Shown: positions 1 to 7,779 of the stretch, piece by piece
Position numbering within the stretch: the stretch's first letter is position 1
Layout: each line of letters begins with the position of its first letter
DNA from: an uncultured Bacteroidales bacterium
GTDB taxonomy: Bacteria; Bacteroidota; Bacteroidia; Bacteroidales; UBA932
Direction of reading: 5' to 3'
Length of the DNA: 64,000 bases
Assembly (NCBI GenBank): GCA_934725015.1
Contig: CAKVAS010000014.1
Span: forward strand, 1 to 64,000
Program-made: the position numbers and the translations under genes
The notes under the pieces: model-generated
Seen by the model: the letters and a program-made list of their open reading frames with translations, nothing else
Databases searched by the model: none
Told to the model about the DNA's origin: nothing

Positions 1-67
1 CTGCTGAATCAATTATGCCGATTTCTGCTGAAACTAAAACTTCCGATTTCCGCTGATGCAAAGTTAC
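1..67 (-). promoter_or_regulatory. Tandem repeats beside a -7 element at the left edge
   Basis: Two near-identical 14-mers, CCGATTTCTGCTGA at 18-31 and CCGATTTCCGCTGA at 43-56, are 25 bp apart, and a third partial copy (CTGCTGA, 1-7) runs off the window. Directly beside them, 59-67 read on the minus strand gives TAACTTTGC, a Bacteroidetes -7 element pointing left. The layout (repeats around a leftward promoter, with the same gatgcaaagttact stretch) resembles the region in front of the ATPase gene at 58907-60337. I infer that the control region of a similar gene lies at the left edge, its coding part being outside the window. Confidence 0.4.
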
Positions 68-308
68 TGCTTACACAGTTCTCGTCAAGCCCCTCCAGAC
101 TCGCTCCACGAAGGCAAAAGTCATGATTGCCGGCGATGAAGACCTTGTGCCTGTACGGAAGATCGCAGAACCATTCCATAAAGTCAAGCGCCTCCGCCTC
201 TGTCCCCGCCATCGTGAAGTCTCCGGAATGAACTATCACATCGCCCTCCGGCAGACTCGTCAGCCGCCGGTGCATGTTGTGTGTGTCCGAAATGTGTACT
301 ATTCTCAT
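9..308 (-). pseudogene. Truncated calcineurin-like metallophosphoesterase
   Basis: Residues 1-80 carry the metallophosphoesterase signatures in order: the D-x-H motif (HISDTHN near residue 5), GD (HSGDF near 29) and GNHD (AGNHDF near 60). Family members are normally about 170-250 residues and have two later histidine motifs. Here recognisable sequence stops after about residue 83, near position 75, and is replaced by an unrelated tail that ends at 9. The C-terminal metal ligands are therefore missing and the product should be inactive. The start is the ATG at 308; a -7 element (TATCTTTGC on the minus strand, 398-406) lies about 90 bp upstream. The break coincides with the repeat/promoter region at 1-67, suggesting that another genetic unit entered the 3' half. 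Confidence 0.7.
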
Positions 309-728
309 ATTTCCTGACCTTTGAACATCGTCCTGACTTTCCCGAGAGCCTCTTTCATAAGTATATATCCCGAGATTTCTCCATAACTTTGTTTTTTGCA
401 AAGATAGGCCACCTCGTTGCCATTTTATGGCAGTTGTGGATTTGCCTTTATGAATATAACTGAACGGAGCCCCTAACGGAACGCCTTCAGCCCAATATAC
501 TACAGAATGGCACGGAAGCAGCATTCACCAGAAAAACTATCTCCGTAACCATGGGGGGAGGCAACTCAGTCTCGAACCAAACACAATCAGATAACTCGCT
601 ACTTGCTTTGAAAGCGTTTTGTAAAAAGGATGCCGCTTAGCAAGAACATTACATCTCCATCACGTGTCACACGTCGAGGTCCGAATGGTTCTGCCAGATA
701 TAATAAAGCTTATACCTCAGTTTGATAA
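309..728. other. Non-coding interval, mostly featureless
   Basis: This 420-bp interval separates the phosphoesterase remnant from the DUF262 gene. It contains the leftward -7 element at 398-406. Open frames here are extensions of the phosphoesterase frame or short antisense frames without recognisable content. I see no tRNA, repeat or terminator that I would defend. Confidence 0.5.
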
Positions 729-2449
729 CTATAAGTTATTCAAGACAAAATCAATAAGATTCTCTTTCCTTTTTAATATCTGCTTCCGATCCCATTTTTC
801 ATCAACTTCCGTCAGCCGACGAATCTCAAGCTGCTGTTGCAAATATGTATAATCTTCACGTTTTGTTTTAAAACAACTATTACTAGCAGAACAATTATGC
901 GATTTTGAAAGGAGAAGATAGTTCCCTAAACAATCCACATACTGATTAACGAATTCATCATCATAGATATCATAACCATCATTTTCGGGATGATCGCTTG
1001 TTGGGGTCTGAGGGGCAATGTGTTCAAGCTCCGGGTGCTCAATTTGTTCGTATCTAACTGGTCTATATCCAGACTTTGCATTTTTATTACCACCTCCAGA
1101 TAATAAGAAGTTCTCATATTGCCACAATATGAATCTCCCAATCGTATGATTTAATGCACCAAGCAATGCGGTTCTCAACTGTTCATCGTTCCAATACGCC
1201 CACCACCAGGATGAACCTGATGCCTTTTTAAGGTATTCAAAATTATCTATTATATGCTGTATATTTTTATTTTCATTTGTGAATTGCTTATAATCATGTT
1301 CAAGTCTAGATTCTAAATAAGCTCTTGTGCCTATTATGGAATCGCGTAATGCCACTCCAAGAAAAGACTTACAAAGCCTTGCTATATCTTCAAGCCCCAA
1401 ACCAAATGAGTAAGACTTAACAATATATGGCAGTAGAACAGTATAATTCCCAAGTACACGAATAGCATGGATATCTATACTGCACAATTCATCTCTCTTA
1501 AAGAACGCAGTTAGTGATTTCGAAGCAAATTCAAGTTTATGAGCAAAATCTACAATAAATGAACATCCATCCTGATTTTTACCAGCTAACCGGCCGTCAA
1601 TCTTTTCTTTGGCGTCAACCCAATAAAGTGTATTAAAACGAACTTTTAATGCCACCTGTAAAAGAGAATCCTCATCAATATATCCTTCAAGCTTTGAAAG
1701 GTTTTTATATATTTCCGAAAACCTATTCTGTAAATCATCCAAGATGTTAGATTTATCCTTGCCACCATATAGAAGGACAAAGTACATAAAGTGAGCTTTA
1801 AGCACTTCTAATTTTGAAGGATGTTTGCCACGGTCATTCTGGAATATAAAACGCTGAACAGCTTCTGCCTCTCCATTGACTACATGTGTAGTACACTCAG
1901 CGCCAAGTATAGTGCTAATGATAGTTTTGAGTTCATCTTCTCTTTTTGATTTAATGACTTCCTCAAAATAATCGTATGCCGCAACTATCCGTTTCGAAGA
2001 AACGGTCTCAAGTCCACCCTTGTCTAACGGCTCATGATTGATAACATAGTCTCTAAATATCTCATTGTCATATCCTACCGTAGAGAATGGGTATATAGAA
2101 CCATCTTTAATAATTCTTTTTTTCTTTGTTCTTCCTCATCAAGCCCTCTAGTTTTCTCAAAATGAGTAAAAACTGCTGACAGAAATATTATAATCGTCGT
2201 AAGTCGCTGTTGACCATCGACTATAGCATATTTATCATCACCCTGAGCTTCATATATAAAGTGTCCGAAATAATAAGGTGCGTCAGTTCCACTATTGATG
2301 TGTTCTTCCAAATCTCTAACAAACACATCTGTTTGGGTCTTCTTGTCGGATCCTTTTTCTGGAGTATCCCAAGAATATGCTCGCTGATAATCAGGGACAA
2401 CGATTGTTCCTTCTTTAAGCATTTTCAGAATTGTCGTACTTTGTTGCAT
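729..2449 (-). pseudogene. GmrSD-type DUF262/DUF1524 protein, frameshifted in an A7 tract
   Basis: The N-terminal part (ATG at 2449) has the DUF262 signatures VPDYQRAYSWD and DGQQRLTT, the ParB/Srx-like NTPase fold of GmrS-type restriction proteins. The C-terminal part has EHIAPQ, the HNH-like motif of DUF1524 (GmrD). Such proteins make up type IV enzymes that cleave modified phage DNA. The two parts lie in different frames. The first frame ends at 2075, while the second reads open from about 2110 down to 729. The shift maps to a run of seven A on the coding strand (2117-2123); one more A restores a single frame of about 573 codons. This may be a real slippage mutation, a phase switch or a sequencing error. 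The promoter is probably TACCTTTGC at 2567-2575. Confidence 0.75.
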
Positions 2450-2565
2450 CAAGTCAGTATTTATTTGTTGTTGATTTAAGGTTGCCCACAATACGCCCAA
2501 TAGAATCTTGGCATAATTGTCTAATTTATAATATATTTACACTTCCGTGTTCTCAAGTATGTCTT

Positions 2566-2575
2566 GCAAAGGTAC
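2566..2575 (-). promoter_or_regulatory. -7 element for the DUF262 gene
   Basis: Read on the minus strand, GTACCTTTGC fits the Bacteroidetes -7 consensus TAnnTTTG. It lies about 115 bp upstream of the ATG at 2449 and no other candidate lies nearer. It argues that transcription of the DUF262 gene begins inside the remnant coding frames further right. Confidence 0.4.
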
Positions 2576-2714
2576 ATAATCATTTTTGAATATAAAGGGC
2601 TGCCGCTTATTATTTTTCAATCCATCTGAGATTCTAACTTCATTGTCAACCCGTGCAGAATCAATCACTCCATGAAAGCAGCTTCGTGCTAAGGTATAAC
2701 TCCAAAATCTGTTT

Positions 2715-2855
2715 TTACTGTTCATCCTTGCTCGTGACGACAAACGCCCTGATGCTGCCGTCCGTCATTCGGCTATCGGAACATACCTCTATTACAGAAC
2801 GCATCGGTATCAGACTGTCGAATGACACACTGCGAAGCAGTTCAGATAACGTCAT
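2715..2855 (-). CDS. Short ORF of unknown function, possibly a gene remnant
   Basis: This is a 46-codon frame starting at the ATG at 2855 (N-terminus MTLSELLRSVSFDSLIP) with a CATCTTTG stretch resembling a -7 element shortly upstream. A second open stretch continues in another frame to about 2537, so this may be the start of a longer gene broken by a frameshift. I do not recognise a family. It lies between the DUF262 gene and the possible small RNA at 2983-3104. It could equally be chance coding. Confidence 0.2.
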   Translation of the reverse strand: MTLSELLRSVSFDSLIPMRSVIEVCSDSRMTDGSIRAFVVTSKDEQ

Positions 2856-2982
2856 GGCAGATTTGCTTTAAATCATCGGCAAAGATGAAGAGCTTCGCTG
2901 CAATTTCTTGGCAGTGTCGCCGTGTATTCTTTGCGGAAATTTTGAAGATTTCCAAGGTGGGGGATGCAAAAAAGATGTGGGC

Positions 2983-3104
2983 AAAAGAAAAGCCCCAGAA
3001 GAGGTTCTGAATCGATTGGAGCTGCCTCCGGGGCAGTAAGGGAATTAAAACTTTAGATTTTAAGACCTGTCAAGATTGTGTGAACCAAGTAATCCGGGGT
3101 GTTT
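2983..3104 (-). ncRNA. Candidate small non-coding RNA with terminator-like end
   Basis: On the minus strand a good -7 element (TATCTTTGC, 3111-3119) points into a stretch without a convincing gene. About 70 nt downstream is a hairpin CTGCC/GGCAG (3022-3036), then a second hairpin CAGAA/TTCTG with a four-base loop (2996-3009), followed by a T-rich stretch (2983-2990). This is the arrangement of an independent transcript with an intrinsic terminator. I cannot match it to a known RNA family, and the same elements could instead be the leader of the short ORF at 2715-2855. Confidence 0.3.
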
Positions 3105-3120
3105 TCCGATGCAAAGATAA

Positions 3121-3810
3121 TCAAAAATCAAGAATCCGGGAATAGGCCTTGCCAACGGTGCTTTCAAGCCGTTGCATTTTATTCGGGTCGGAGGCTCCGT
3201 CAGGAGTCACGTAGGTGCTCTTGTTCAGCTCAATCATCATCGACGGATATGGGAAGGGCATCTCCGGCGAGATTGAATTTGAATACGGGGTATTCAGGCC
3301 GACTTTGTAACCGGCGCGGCGGAAGATGTCAGTGACACTCGCAATCAAGGTCTCGTCAGGACGGCTCCAGTCATCGTTCAGGCCGATGCAGACTTCCACA
3401 TCCGAGAGGTCGGGCGGAAATGAGTGGCAGTCGATGAGAAAGGCATCCGGAGCAAGAGCGGAGCGCAGGCGTTCAATGTGCGTGTCATAATAATCCGCGA
3501 TGACGGACTCTTTCTCCCCTTCGGAAATGCTTCGTGAAAACCAGTCAAATCTTGTATAGACAATTCCCTGCCCGACACTCCCAATAGCGTCACCCTTCAG
3601 ACGTTCCACATCGCAGAAGAAGCGGGACCAGGGAAAGATGACAGGAACAATACTCTGACTTCCCCTCCCTGCCCGGACAAAGATTTCGTCCGTAAGCCAG
3701 TCCGTCCATCTTGAGATGCAGCAGTCAAGGCCCTCGTCCCAGCGGTCTTTACCATAGGGGAAAACATCAGAAGAGTGCGGTATGTTAAGAACGATTGAAC
3801 TGATATTCAC
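3121..3810 (-). CDS. N-formylglutamate amidohydrolase family protein
   Basis: A 229-residue protein with the N-terminal NIPHSS motif, a central DVER(L) motif and IDCHSF typical of N-formylglutamate amidohydrolases, plus a late MIELNK motif. The family are metal-dependent hydrolases that release formate from N-formylglutamate in histidine degradation, or act on related amides. No histidine-utilisation genes are nearby. It begins 2 bp after the DUF2130 gene ends, so the two form one transcription unit whose promoter carries the island-wide TTTGGC-N12 arrangement. Its job in this accessory context may differ from amino-acid catabolism; that is inference. The length is close to family norm and the reading frame is intact. 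Confidence 0.8.
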   Translation of the reverse strand: MNISSIVLNIPHSSDVFPYGKDRWDEGLDCCISRWTDWLTDEIFVRAGRGSQSIVPVIFPWSRFFCDVERLKGDAIGSVGQGIVYTRFDWFSRSISEGEKESVIADYYDTHIERLRSALAPDAFLIDCHSFPPDLSDVEVCIGLNDDWSRPDETLIASVTDIFRRAGYKVGLNTPYSNSISPEMPFPYPSMMIELNKSTYVTPDGASDPNKMQRLESTVGKAYSRILDF

Positions 3811-3812
3811 GG

Positions 3813-5093
3813 CTATTCCTCAACTGCCGGTGCCTGATGCTGCTTCCGGGCTTCATCGAACTTGGCCTTCATCGTCGGGTTGTCCCGCGTCAGTCTCTTG
3901 ATTGTAAGTGCATCCGCCTTGTCATTGGCAAGCCTCAGATTGTTCTCGGAGCCCAGGAGCGCATCCTTGATTTTCTGTAGATGATCGATTGATTTGTCAA
4001 TCTCATCAATGGCCTTCCGGAATTTCTCGCTTGCAAGGCGGTAGTTGTTGCCGAACCTTTCCTTAAATTCAAGAAGCTGGCTCTCGAAATTGGTCACATC
4101 AACGCTCTGGCTTTTCGCGACTTCAAGCTCCCGCTGCAAATCGACGCTCTTCCTGGAGGTCTGGACAAGGAGGGTTATGAGCGGGATGAAAAACTGAGGC
4201 CTTATGACATACATCTTAGGATAGCGGTGCGACATATCGACTATTCCGTTGTTGTACAGCTCATTGTCCGGCTCCAGCAACGACACCAGCACCGCGAACT
4301 CGCATCCCTTGGCCGTCCTGTCCGCGTCGAGCTTCTTGAGGAAGTCCTCGTTCCTGTGCTTGGACGCGGTCTCGTCCATCTCGTTCTTCATCTCGAACAT
4401 GATCGAGATGTACTCGAAGCCGTCGATGTAGTCACGGAATATGAAGTCGCCCTTGCTTCCGCCCGAGGCATCGTTGTCCTTCTCGAAGTATGCGGACGGG
4501 AGCACGGAACGGAGCATGGAGTTGAACTGGATGCTGCAATGCTGCTCCAGCGACTCCCCGACCATCTTCGTCGAGAGGCGGAGCTTCATGTCCTTGTAGT
4601 AGTCAATCCGCTCCTGCGCGGCCTTGAGTTGAGCCTCATAGCCCTCCTTTATGCCTTTTTCCTTAAGCATGGCCTTGCTCTGGTCAAGTTCAAGCTCCGC
4701 CTTAAGCTGCGTGATGACCTTATCCTTCGCGGAAAGCTCATCCTTCGCCACCTGCTGAGCCTTCATCACCTCAAGCCGCAGATTCGCATCTCCCTGTGCT
4801 AACTTGGACTGAAGCTCCACTATCTTCCTGTCCTTTTCCGCGACCGCAGAATTGACCTCAAGCTTCCGCTTGTCTTCAAGAGCCTGAATCTGCTGCTTAA
4901 GACGTTCTATCTCAACGGTTTTCTCCGTATCCCTCACTTTCTGCAAGGCTTCCTGCTGCGCCTTGAGTTCAGCCGCCCTCTGCTGAAGTTCCTTGTTGAA
5001 CTCGGCGGTCTTTACCTGACTGAGAATAGATGCGTAGTCCGCCTCATCCACCGTGAAAGTGCTGCCGCACTTGGGACATTTAAGTTCTCTCAT
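3813..5093 (-). CDS. DUF2130 coiled-coil protein with N-terminal zinc-ribbon
   Basis: A 426-residue protein. The N-terminus has CPKCG, half of a zinc-binding motif. A long charged coiled coil (about residues 30-180, rich in E, K, Q and A) is followed by the DUF2130 domain (about 190-345), whose strands such as YISIMFEMKNE and CEFAVLVSL resemble the restriction-endonuclease-like fold shared with RmuC. The last hundred residues are again helical. The molecular role of DUF2130 proteins is not established; DNA binding or cleavage is a reasonable guess. Its promoter lies across the stop codon of the RT gene and carries the shared operator, and the N-formylglutamate amidohydrolase-like gene follows 2 bp downstream. 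Confidence 0.8.
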   Translation of the reverse strand: MRELKCPKCGSTFTVDEADYASILSQVKTAEFNKELQQRAAELKAQQEALQKVRDTEKTVEIERLKQQIQALEDKRKLEVNSAVAEKDRKIVELQSKLAQGDANLRLEVMKAQQVAKDELSAKDKVITQLKAELELDQSKAMLKEKGIKEGYEAQLKAAQERIDYYKDMKLRLSTKMVGESLEQHCSIQFNSMLRSVLPSAYFEKDNDASGGSKGDFIFRDYIDGFEYISIMFEMKNEMDETASKHRNEDFLKKLDADRTAKGCEFAVLVSLLEPDNELYNNGIVDMSHRYPKMYVIRPQFFIPLITLLVQTSRKSVDLQRELEVAKSQSVDVTNFESQLLEFKERFGNNYRLASEKFRKAIDEIDKSIDHLQKIKDALLGSENNLRLANDKADALTIKRLTRDNPTMKAKFDEARKQHQAPAVEE

Positions 5094-5120
5094 TCTTATT
5101 CGCTTTTTTGAATTGACGAT

Positions 5121-5154
5121 GCAAAGTTAGTTCATCTGTGCGCCAAATTTTGGC
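5121..5154 (-). promoter_or_regulatory. Island promoter 1: GCCAAAATTTGGC-N12-TAACTTTGC
   Basis: On the minus strand a perfect 13-bp palindromic motif GCCAAAATTTGGC (5142-5154) is followed after exactly 12 nt by the -7 element TAACTTTGC (5121-5129). It drives the DUF2130 gene (start 5093). The -7 element overlaps the stop codon of the upstream RT gene, so the operator sits inside the RT coding sequence. The same geometry recurs at five other island promoters. Confidence 0.6.
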
Positions 5155-6773
5155 AGAGCCCTCAAAAACTCGGAAAATCTTCTGCGGAATTTTTTCAAGC
5201 CGCGAATCTGGCGCGCGGTCCACGGATTTGCAGTTATGCCCAAATGGCTGGAAAGCAGATTATATGCGCGGCTCCCCTTTGTCGGAACGGCAATCGTCAT
5301 GCTCCGGAATCTCTTCAGATGTCTTTCTCTCAGTTTCCCATTCGCCCCGAAATGAATCTGAAGCATATCCCGCCGCATCTTGTCGGCCTTTTTCCCAACG
5401 GAAGACCTCCTCATCCGCACGTCGCCCGAGCGTCGCAGCTCAAACCCGAGAAAGCCTATCCATTCCGCGGAATTGCCGGACGAGTGCCCCCACAGGAACG
5501 GCTCCTTGGACTTTGCCTTCCAGTACTGAGGCGACTTTCCCTTCTTCGACAATTCACGGACATTCTTAAAGTCGTGGAATTCAAGCCTGTGGGCATGAAG
5601 AGCCCCGGCGTATAGCCCCGTAAGCCTGAGGCATTCGGCCATTTTCGTATGCATCAGAACCATGTCATCGCAATAGCGCACAAAGAGACGGTCCGGGTCA
5701 GGCGTTTCGAGCAGTCCCTCATCTACGCTCTGAAGCACGATGTTGGCAAGCACGGGTGACAGAGCCGCTCCCTGCGGTATGCCGAGGTCACGGAAATCAT
5801 CGAAATCACTGTTAATTGCGGCCTTCTCCAACGAGATCCATTCAAACGAATATTTCATCCCGACATCGTAATGTCCCGCAAGCGCAGTTCTCCAAAACTC
5901 ACTTTCCTCCCCGGCTTTCTTATTGGAGCTGAACACATTATGGTAGAATGAATATGAATTCAGAAATGACACAAGAATCTTCCTTGCATTCCCGGCATCG
6001 AATTCCGGATGCTCAGCCGCGACCTTACGCACCATTTTGTCGAAACAGTCGAGTATGATGCCGTGGTTCAGGATGTCGAAGAATTTTCTGATGTCACATT
6101 CGGAAACATATATATTCTTATCTTTATGAGCCGAAAGATATTCCGTTATCGTCGGAACCGCATCCCTGTTGGTCGTCACCACTCCCTGCCGGCCATGGTA
6201 CTCGCGCGGACGGCGATAGGCAAGCATCTCGGTGTGAAAATAAGGGTCGAAGCATCGGGACAGATATTCGGCTTCGAGGGCGAGGACGATTTTTGTCGTG
6301 AAGTCCGAATAGGCACTCAGGGGTCTATAGACAATTTTCCCGGGAGCGCTGTCATCCTTGAGCTGCGGAATTATGCGGGGTGTCTCGAAAACAAAGTCCC
6401 CGCTTCTGGCGATGCTCTGAATTTTCCCGACAAATGCCCGAAGCCTCAATATGCTCGCTTCGGGCAAAACACTCCCGCCGGACGGCATCTCTTCATCAGA
6501 CGACATTTCGCCGGACGACAGCTCATCGAGACGGTGAAGCAGATAGTTTCTCAACGCGGAGCAATGCCCCCTGTGCCCGCCGGACTTGAACCTGAAACCG
6601 GCGGGAATCATGCCGAGAAGCTCCGCATCCATCACAGGAACACGCCTCTCGCCGTCCTCGGCCTTACGTGCCTTATCATAGTGCTTTACAGCAGCCCGCG
6701 CGACGAGGGTAACGATTTCCTCCCTTGTCGCGAAAGCATCCAGTGAATTGCAGAAATCAGCCTCCATATTCAT
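5127..6773 (-). CDS. Stand-alone reverse transcriptase
   Basis: A 548-residue protein with reverse transcriptase motifs: motif A ECDIRKFFD near residue 230, GIPQGAALSP near 333, and the catalytic RYCDD near 370 (YxDD form). All catalytic aspartates are present. There is no maturase or HNH domain, and the QG in the GIPQG block argues against a diversity-generating retroelement, which usually has SQ. About 150 N-terminal residues and 110 C-terminal basic residues outside the polymerase core are not recognisable. The gene starts 3 bp after the WYL regulator ends, so the two are co-transcribed. A lone host RT beside a WYL protein and nuclease genes suggests a defence-associated RT, but I cannot assign it to a named class. 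Confidence 0.85.
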   Translation of the reverse strand: MNMEADFCNSLDAFATREEIVTLVARAAVKHYDKARKAEDGERRVPVMDAELLGMIPAGFRFKSGGHRGHCSALRNYLLHRLDELSSGEMSSDEEMPSGGSVLPEASILRLRAFVGKIQSIARSGDFVFETPRIIPQLKDDSAPGKIVYRPLSAYSDFTTKIVLALEAEYLSRCFDPYFHTEMLAYRRPREYHGRQGVVTTNRDAVPTITEYLSAHKDKNIYVSECDIRKFFDILNHGIILDCFDKMVRKVAAEHPEFDAGNARKILVSFLNSYSFYHNVFSSNKKAGEESEFWRTALAGHYDVGMKYSFEWISLEKAAINSDFDDFRDLGIPQGAALSPVLANIVLQSVDEGLLETPDPDRLFVRYCDDMVLMHTKMAECLRLTGLYAGALHAHRLEFHDFKNVRELSKKGKSPQYWKAKSKEPFLWGHSSGNSAEWIGFLGFELRRSGDVRMRRSSVGKKADKMRRDMLQIHFGANGKLRERHLKRFRSMTIAVPTKGSRAYNLLSSHLGITANPWTARQIRGLKKFRRRFSEFLRALPKFGAQMN

Positions 6774-6776
6774 AAT

Positions 6777-7706
6777 TTACAGCGCCTCATTTTCACATTC
6801 TTTGAAATATGTCCTGTACATCTTCCCGACTTCCTCAGCCACTGCCGCACGAAGCGGTTCAGGTTCAAGTACCTCGATTTCAGAGGCTTTCGAGGCAAGA
6901 TACCGGACAAAATCCGCTGTCCGGGAAATGAAGTACTCGAATACGACATGCTCTGCCGTGCTCTCCTGCTCCACTCGCCGCTGGGACCGGTGGAGCGGCA
7001 GGGTCTCCAAATAGGAGGCCTGAACCGGCGTCACCCTCAGCCTGACAGTCGTCGGCTTTTCGTCCGTATGGTATATGCCGTAGCAGTTCGCATAAAACGA
7101 CTCCGGCGAAAACTTCTTGGGATAAGCGAACTTTTCATCAGTGAACGAAAGAGAAGTGATGCGGTCGAGGGCATAGGTACGAATCTCGTCGGGATGTTTG
7201 CTGGACACGCCGATGACATACCAGCGCTGCTCATACACCTTGAGAAAATACGGCTTCAGAGTAAATTCCTGCGCCGCAGCCCTCCCGAAATTGCGGTAGG
7301 TCACAGAAAGCACAATCCCGTCGCGCATGGCGTTTATGATTGCGGAAAGGTGCTCGCGCCCTCCAGGAATCCGCTCGAACTGAATCCTGTCGCGCAGATC
7401 CCGCGATTCGTTCAGCATATTATCGACGGCGATAGTTGAAAGCATCCAGTCCGTCACGCCCCCGTCGGAGACCTCGTCCTCGTTGTCGATATAGTACTCA
7501 TTGCCCGGCTTTCTGCATTTTATGCAGATGTTGAACTGTCCCTCAATTTCATCCTTGTGACGATGAAACGTCCTGTCCGAAAGGGGCTTGTGCATATCGT
7601 TGAGCGGCGAGCGTTCCCAAGCATCCTGGATGTCCTCCAAAGTGATGCCGCCGGACCGTCTGATGAGATCCGCAAGCCACCTGTACCTTTCAAAGACTTT
7701 TGCCAT
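6777..7706 (-). CDS. WYL-domain transcriptional regulator
   Basis: A 309-residue protein. The first 70 residues look like a winged helix-turn-helix (LADLIRRSGGITLEDIQ, then SDRTFHRHKDEI). From about 120 to 215 it has a WYL-type domain (LSVTYRN, LKPYFLKVYEQRWYVIG, RTYALDRI), and the last 80 residues form the WCX-like extension. WYL regulators often control defence genes by sensing a nucleic-acid or nucleotide ligand. It heads the WYL-RT transcription unit. Its own promoter has a variant of the island motif (TTTAGC-N12-TACCTTTGC) and, just after the -7 element, a near-palindrome TTGTTACGTAGTTACAA (7725-7741) that could serve autoregulation. It is the leading candidate to bind the shared operators; that is inference. 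Confidence 0.85.
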   Translation of the reverse strand: MAKVFERYRWLADLIRRSGGITLEDIQDAWERSPLNDMHKPLSDRTFHRHKDEIEGQFNICIKCRKPGNEYYIDNEDEVSDGGVTDWMLSTIAVDNMLNESRDLRDRIQFERIPGGREHLSAIINAMRDGIVLSVTYRNFGRAAAQEFTLKPYFLKVYEQRWYVIGVSSKHPDEIRTYALDRITSLSFTDEKFAYPKKFSPESFYANCYGIYHTDEKPTTVRLRVTPVQASYLETLPLHRSQRRVEQESTAEHVVFEYFISRTADFVRYLASKASEIEVLEPEPLRAAVAEEVGKMYRTYFKECENEAL

Positions 7707-7724
7707 AGTTCTATTATCCGGTTA

Positions 7725-7771
7725 TTGTTACGTAGTTACAATCTGCAAAGGTAACGAAATTATCCGCTAAA
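7725..7771 (-). promoter_or_regulatory. Island promoter 2 (WYL-RT unit) with near-palindrome
   Basis: On the minus strand TTTAGC (7766-7771) lies exactly 12 nt before TACCTTTGC (7745-7753). It differs from the other island promoters by one base (A for G) and lacks the left half of the palindrome. The 17-bp near-palindrome TTGTTACGTAGTTACAA at 7725-7741 covers the expected transcription start, a position suited to repression of the WYL gene by its own product. Confidence 0.5.
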
Positions 7772-7779
7772 CCTACATA

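Noticed and set aside
640..705. tRNA-like 3' end (GGTCCGAATGGTTCTGCCA)
   Set aside because: The T-stem does not pair and no acceptor or anticodon arms could be built upstream on either strand, so neither a tRNA nor a defensible tRNA-derived attachment site is present.
2653..3010. Plus-strand short frames
   Set aside because: They overlap the remnant frames and the possible small RNA on the other strand, have no promoter, and look like chance coding.
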